From a virus: a stretch of 33,745 nucleotides of DNA. Position numbers and translations under genes: made by a program. The first letter of the stretch is position 1. Each line of letters starts with the position of its first letter. Positions 31,613 through 33,745 of this stretch are shown in pieces. The notes under the pieces were generated by a model. It saw nothing but the letters and a program-made list of their open reading frames with translations, was not told where the DNA came from and searched no databases. The stretch covers positions 1 to 33,745 of IMG/VR virus record IMGVR_UViG_3300007734_000599; one strand, written 5' to 3'.

Positions 31613-32272
31613 ATGGACAATCAGATCAGGCCAGAGCGATTTTTCGGTCAGGCCGCGCAGGACTTGTTTGTTGCCTCAATGTCGAGCAATGACTTTGGAT
31701 GTTTCGTTGACCTCGGAGCGGGAGATCCGGAGGTTCATTCCAACACCGTCCTACTCGAGCGTGTCTTCGGATGGCGCGGAGTGCTTGCCGACATCGCGAC
31801 CCGCGATCTCCTTGTCCGCGATCGCTCGAGCCAGAACGCCATCTTCGGTGATGCGTTCGACGATGATGTCGACGCGGCCATCGTCAAGCTCGCGGGAGAT
31901 CGTGGTTGGATTGATTATCTTTCGCTCGATCTCGAACCTCCAGACCTAACTCTTCGGAGGCTCTGCTCTCTTCCTCTTGATCGCGTCAGGTTCGGCATCG
32001 TTACTTGCGAGCATGATCTCTATCGCGATCCGACTGGATCAATCAAGGCGGCAATGGCCGGCATTCTCGTTCATCACGGATATCGACTCGTCGCAGACAA
32101 TGTGTCGATGATCGCCGGATCTAAAGATGAATGCGGTCTCGTTCATGTCGAGGACTGGTGGGTTCACCAGTCGATCCACGACTGCCGGGAAGCGTCCCGA
32201 GTTGCCGACGAACTGCGATTCGAGATCATGCGGAGACAGCGCGAGGCCATCATCAAGACGAGGGCGGGATGA
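31613..32272 (+). CDS. FkbM-family methyltransferase
   Basis: The 219-residue protein has the FkbM pattern: FFGQAAQDLFVA near the start, CFVDLGAGDPEVHSNTVLLE with the SAM-binding motif, GWRGVLADI, DYLSLDLEPPDL and a late RFGIVTCEHD. FkbM enzymes O-methylate sugars or small molecules. AT-richer than most of the genome. It is joined to the ParB-like gene by an ATGATGA overlap, so it borders the modification cassette. Its substrate is unknown. Confidence 0.82.
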   Translation: MDNQIRPERFFGQAAQDLFVASMSSNDFGCFVDLGAGDPEVHSNTVLLERVFGWRGVLADIATRDLLVRDRSSQNAIFGDAFDDDVDAAIVKLAGDRGWIDYLSLDLEPPDLTLRRLCSLPLDRVRFGIVTCEHDLYRDPTGSIKAAMAGILVHHGYRLVADNVSMIAGSKDECGLVHVEDWWVHQSIHDCREASRVADELRFEIMRRQREAIIKTRAG

Positions 32273-32381
32273 TGAAGACCGAGCGCGTACCGATTGACTC
32301 CGTATCGCTCGATCCCGCGAATGTCCGCCGGCACGGCGAGCGGAACCTCGCGACGATCAAGGCGAGCCTATCGCGCTTCGG
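32260..32381. repeat. Exact repeat of 1-122
   Basis: Identical to the first 122 bases of the window; the two sequences then diverge progressively toward the 3' end of the ParB-like gene. Confidence 0.9.
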
Positions 32382-32763
32382 CCAGCAGAAGCCGATCGTC
32401 GTCGACGGAGACGGAATCGTCCGGGCCGGCAACGGAACATGGACGGCGGCGAAGGCGCTCGGATGGAAGGAGATCATGGTCGTCCGAACGCCGCTGAAGG
32501 GAGCGGAGGCGACCGCCTACGCGATCGCGGACAACCGGACAGCGGAGCTCGCCGAGTGGGACGACGACGCGCTCGCGCAGACGCTCGCCGCGCTCCAGAT
32601 CGAGGACGAGAAGCTCGCGCTCGACACGGGCTTCGACGCGAAGGATATCGACGCGCTCACCTCTCCACCGAACTTCGGTCCTGCAAGCATTGAGGAACAA
32701 GGCCGACTCGATCAGAAGAAGCCGATGCAATGCCCAGAATGCGGACATGAGTTCACGACCTGA
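32269..32763 (+). CDS. ParB/Srx-like domain protein with C-terminal Cys knuckle (copy 2)
   Basis: The 164-residue protein is nearly the same as copy 1 over its first ~110 residues (differences include D/G at 49 and ITVVRTN/IMVVRTP). It then diverges: residues ~115-150 are different and the end is MQCPECGHEFTT instead of ACPKCGYTWN. The conserved C-P-x-C-G knuckle at the end of two otherwise different tails suggests function. ATG 32269 overlaps the FkbM stop (ATGATGA); the Mom-like start lies inside its last codons. Confidence 0.82.
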   Translation: MMKTERVPIDSVSLDPANVRRHGERNLATIKASLSRFGQQKPIVVDGDGIVRAGNGTWTAAKALGWKEIMVVRTPLKGAEATAYAIADNRTAELAEWDDDALAQTLAALQIEDEKLALDTGFDAKDIDALTSPPNFGPASIEEQGRLDQKKPMQCPECGHEFTT

Positions 32764-33454
32764 ACTTCGTCTCGACTGGTGCTCGCATGATGCCGCGAAG
32801 TACGCGGTCGAGAAGTGGCACTACAGCAGATGTCTCCCATCAGGCAAGATCGTGAAAATAGGAGTGTGGGAGGATAGTTCATTCATCGGTGTGATCTTGT
32901 TTTCCAAAGGTGCAGCACCGCAATCGCATTGCCCATATGGATTGAAAAACACCGAGATATGCGAGCTGACTCGCGTTAGTCTGGCTCGACATCGGACGAC
33001 AGTATCGAAGATCGTCTCGATCGCGATTCGCATGCTATTGAAGCAGTCGCCTGGGCTTCGTTTGATCGTCTCGTATGCTGATCCGGAACAAGGTCATCAC
33101 GGAGGAATCTATGCCGCAGGGAACTGGACCTATGTCGGGCCAACATCTGCGTGCGAACACTTCGTCTATGTTTCAACTGGAGAACGAGTACATAGCAAGA
33201 CACTAAAAACCGGGCGAAGGGGACTTGCAACAAAACTGAAGTCCCAAGGCCTCATCCGATCTATAAAGGTATGGAAACACAAGTTCATCATGCCGCTAGA
33301 TCAGGAAATGCGCGCTAGAATCGCGCCTCTTGCGAAGGCATATCCAAAGCGCGCCGGAAGTGCTGCTAGCGGCACGACCGACTTCCAGTCGGTAAGGGGC
33401 GGTGCAACTCCGACCCCGGCGCTTCCCCACAACGAACGGAGATCCGATGGGTAG
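32747..33454 (+). CDS. mom: Mom-like DNA adenine modification protein
   Basis: The 235-residue protein (phage Mu Mom is about the same length) has the Mom/GNAT signature. Motifs are WHYSRCLPSGKIVKIGVWED (24-43), CELTRVSLARHRTTVSKIVSIA (72-93) and VSYADPEQGHHGGIYAAGNW (108-127). Mu Mom converts adenine in DNA to a methylcarbamoyl-modified form that protects against many restriction enzymes. It starts 17 bases inside the ParB-like gene, recalling the com/mom overlap of Mu. The last ~35 residues (TDFQSVRGGATPTPALPHNE) are encoded by a tRNA-like element and may not be part of the functional fold. Its stop overlaps the small terminase start. Confidence 0.85.
   Translation: MSSRPELRLDWCSHDAAKYAVEKWHYSRCLPSGKIVKIGVWEDSSFIGVILFSKGAAPQSHCPYGLKNTEICELTRVSLARHRTTVSKIVSIAIRMLLKQSPGLRLIVSYADPEQGHHGGIYAAGNWTYVGPTSACEHFVYVSTGERVHSKTLKTGRRGLATKLKSQGLIRSIKVWKHKFIMPLDQEMRARIAPLAKAYPKRAGSAASGTTDFQSVRGGATPTPALPHNERRSDG
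33352..33421 (+). ncRNA. tRNA-like element, anticodon-type TCC (Gly), inside mom 3' end
   Basis: A 70-base stretch can fold as a cloverleaf. The acceptor CGCCGGA (33352-33358) pairs with CCCGGCG (33415-33421) at 6 of 7 positions. The D-stem is TGCT/GGCA (one wobble). The anticodon stem is a perfect ACCGA/TCGGT with loop CTTCCAG. The T-stem GGCGG/CCGAC pairs at 4 of 5 positions, with loop TGCAACT in place of the canonical TTCRANN. The D-loop lacks the usual GG and no CCA follows, so it is more likely a tRNA mimic or remnant than a working tRNA. Confidence 0.45.
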
Positions 33455-33745
33455 GCCGAAGGCCGACATCAAGCCGGAGCAGGTCGCCGCGCTCGCTCGC
33501 ATCGGATGCACTCAGGAGGAGATCGCCGCCGTCCTTAAATGCACTCCGCGTACCCTGCGGAACCGCTTCAAGGAGGAGATCCGAAGCGGCATGGACGAGA
33601 TGCGCGCGAGCATCCGCCGATGGCAGTACATGAAGGCAAAGGACGGCAATGTCGCCATGCTCATCTGGCTCGGCAAGCAGTACCTCGGACAGAAGGACAG
33701 GACCGAGGAGACGCACAAGGCCGAGGTCATCGAGATCGAGCGCAT
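33447..33745 (+). CDS. terS: Small terminase subunit (copy 2, cut by window end)
   Basis: The first 99 residues are identical to the copy at 2295 except for Gly2 in place of Ala2. DNA differs at scattered, mostly synonymous positions that cluster near the 5' end; the last 107 bases are identical. The gene is cut by the window end. ATG overlaps the Mom-like stop. Confidence 0.88.
   Translation, partial: MGRPKADIKPEQVAALARIGCTQEEIAAVLKCTPRTLRNRFKEEIRSGMDEMRASIRRWQYMKAKDGNVAMLIWLGKQYLGQKDRTEETHKAEVIEIER
33639..33745. repeat. Exact repeat of 2487-2593
   Basis: The last 107 bases of the window are identical to 2487-2593 within the first small terminase gene (see that entry). Confidence 0.9.

Noticed and set aside
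33377-33393. ACCGACTTCCAGTCGGT as a simple terminator or as a TDFQSV-type palindromic repeat
   Set aside because: No T-tract follows and only one copy was seen. It is better explained as the anticodon arm of the tRNA-like element, although the translated TDFQSV peptide does resemble repeats I recall from planctomycete genomes.
1-33745. Exact direct terminal repeats of a linear phage genome
   Set aside because: The end sequences do not match each other. Each end matches a different internal place, and the segments between carry different genes, so wrap-around through variant alleles fits better.
1-33745. CRISPR array, integrase, attachment site or insertion sequence
   Set aside because: No regularly spaced repeats, recombinase motifs or transposase-like proteins were found.
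1-33745. Avoidance of GATC or other common restriction palindromes
   Set aside because: GATC, TCGA, CGCG and GTAC occur frequently throughout. Only ACGT stood out.

Overview
The window looks like one complete, tightly packed genome of a small temperate-or-lytic siphovirus (HK97-type head, short non-contractile tail) plus about 1.5 kb of wrap-around. Almost every gene lies on the + strand with ATGA, GTGA or TTGA stop-start overlaps. Base composition is high (roughly 60% GC by eye), with a few AT-richer inserted genes: the cytosine-C5 methyltransferase, the C-terminal module of the portal protein, a lectin-like tail protein, an FkbM methyltransferase and a Mom-like gene. The host cannot be named. 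A lipoprotein in the lysis region points to a host with an outer membrane. No integrase, DNA polymerase, replicative helicase or recognisable endolysin was found.

Layout. 1-2277: ParB-like protein, then a DNA-modification cassette (C5-cytosine methyltransferase overlapping a CmoA-like carboxy-SAM synthase homologue). 2295-10453: packaging and head genes (small and large terminase, portal fused to an ADP-ribosyltransferase-like domain, MuF protein, prohead protease, major capsid protein, putative decoration protein), ending at a terminator. 10541-20952: a glycosyltransferase-type fusion protein, connectors, tail tube, tail assembly chaperone with a programmed -1 frameshift, short tape measure and tail-tip/virion proteins. 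20942-21235: the only minus-strand gene. 21293-27652: early region with a RecT-like annealing protein, an SNase-type nuclease, Gp157, HTH proteins and many small unknowns; five of its genes carry the same small hairpin plus Shine-Dalgarno leader. 27748-31602: Hjc-like resolvase, membrane/lysis genes and receptor-binding-type proteins. 31613-33745: FkbM methyltransferase, a second ParB-like gene, a Mom-like gene with a tRNA-like element in its 3' end, and the start of a second small terminase gene.

Main results. (1) Both ends repeat internal sequence: 1-122 equals 32260-32381, and 33639-33745 equals 2487-2593. Between the shared flanks (ParB-like and small terminase) lie two different DNA-modification cassettes. 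The simplest reading is a circular or circularly permuted genome of about 31-32 kb whose assembly ran past closure into an alternative allele, which reveals a swappable hypermodification locus. (2) The first cassette pairs a C5-cytosine methyltransferase whose motif X reads GRAVPP (Arg318 in place of the usual Asn) with a homologue of CmoA, the enzyme that makes carboxy-SAM. An Asn to Lys/Arg change at this position is known to let a C5 methyltransferase use carboxy-SAM and make 5-carboxymethylcytosine, so this is a strong candidate for a natural DNA carboxymethylation system. (3) The tetranucleotide ACGT appears to be completely absent from the window, although roughly a hundred would be expected.
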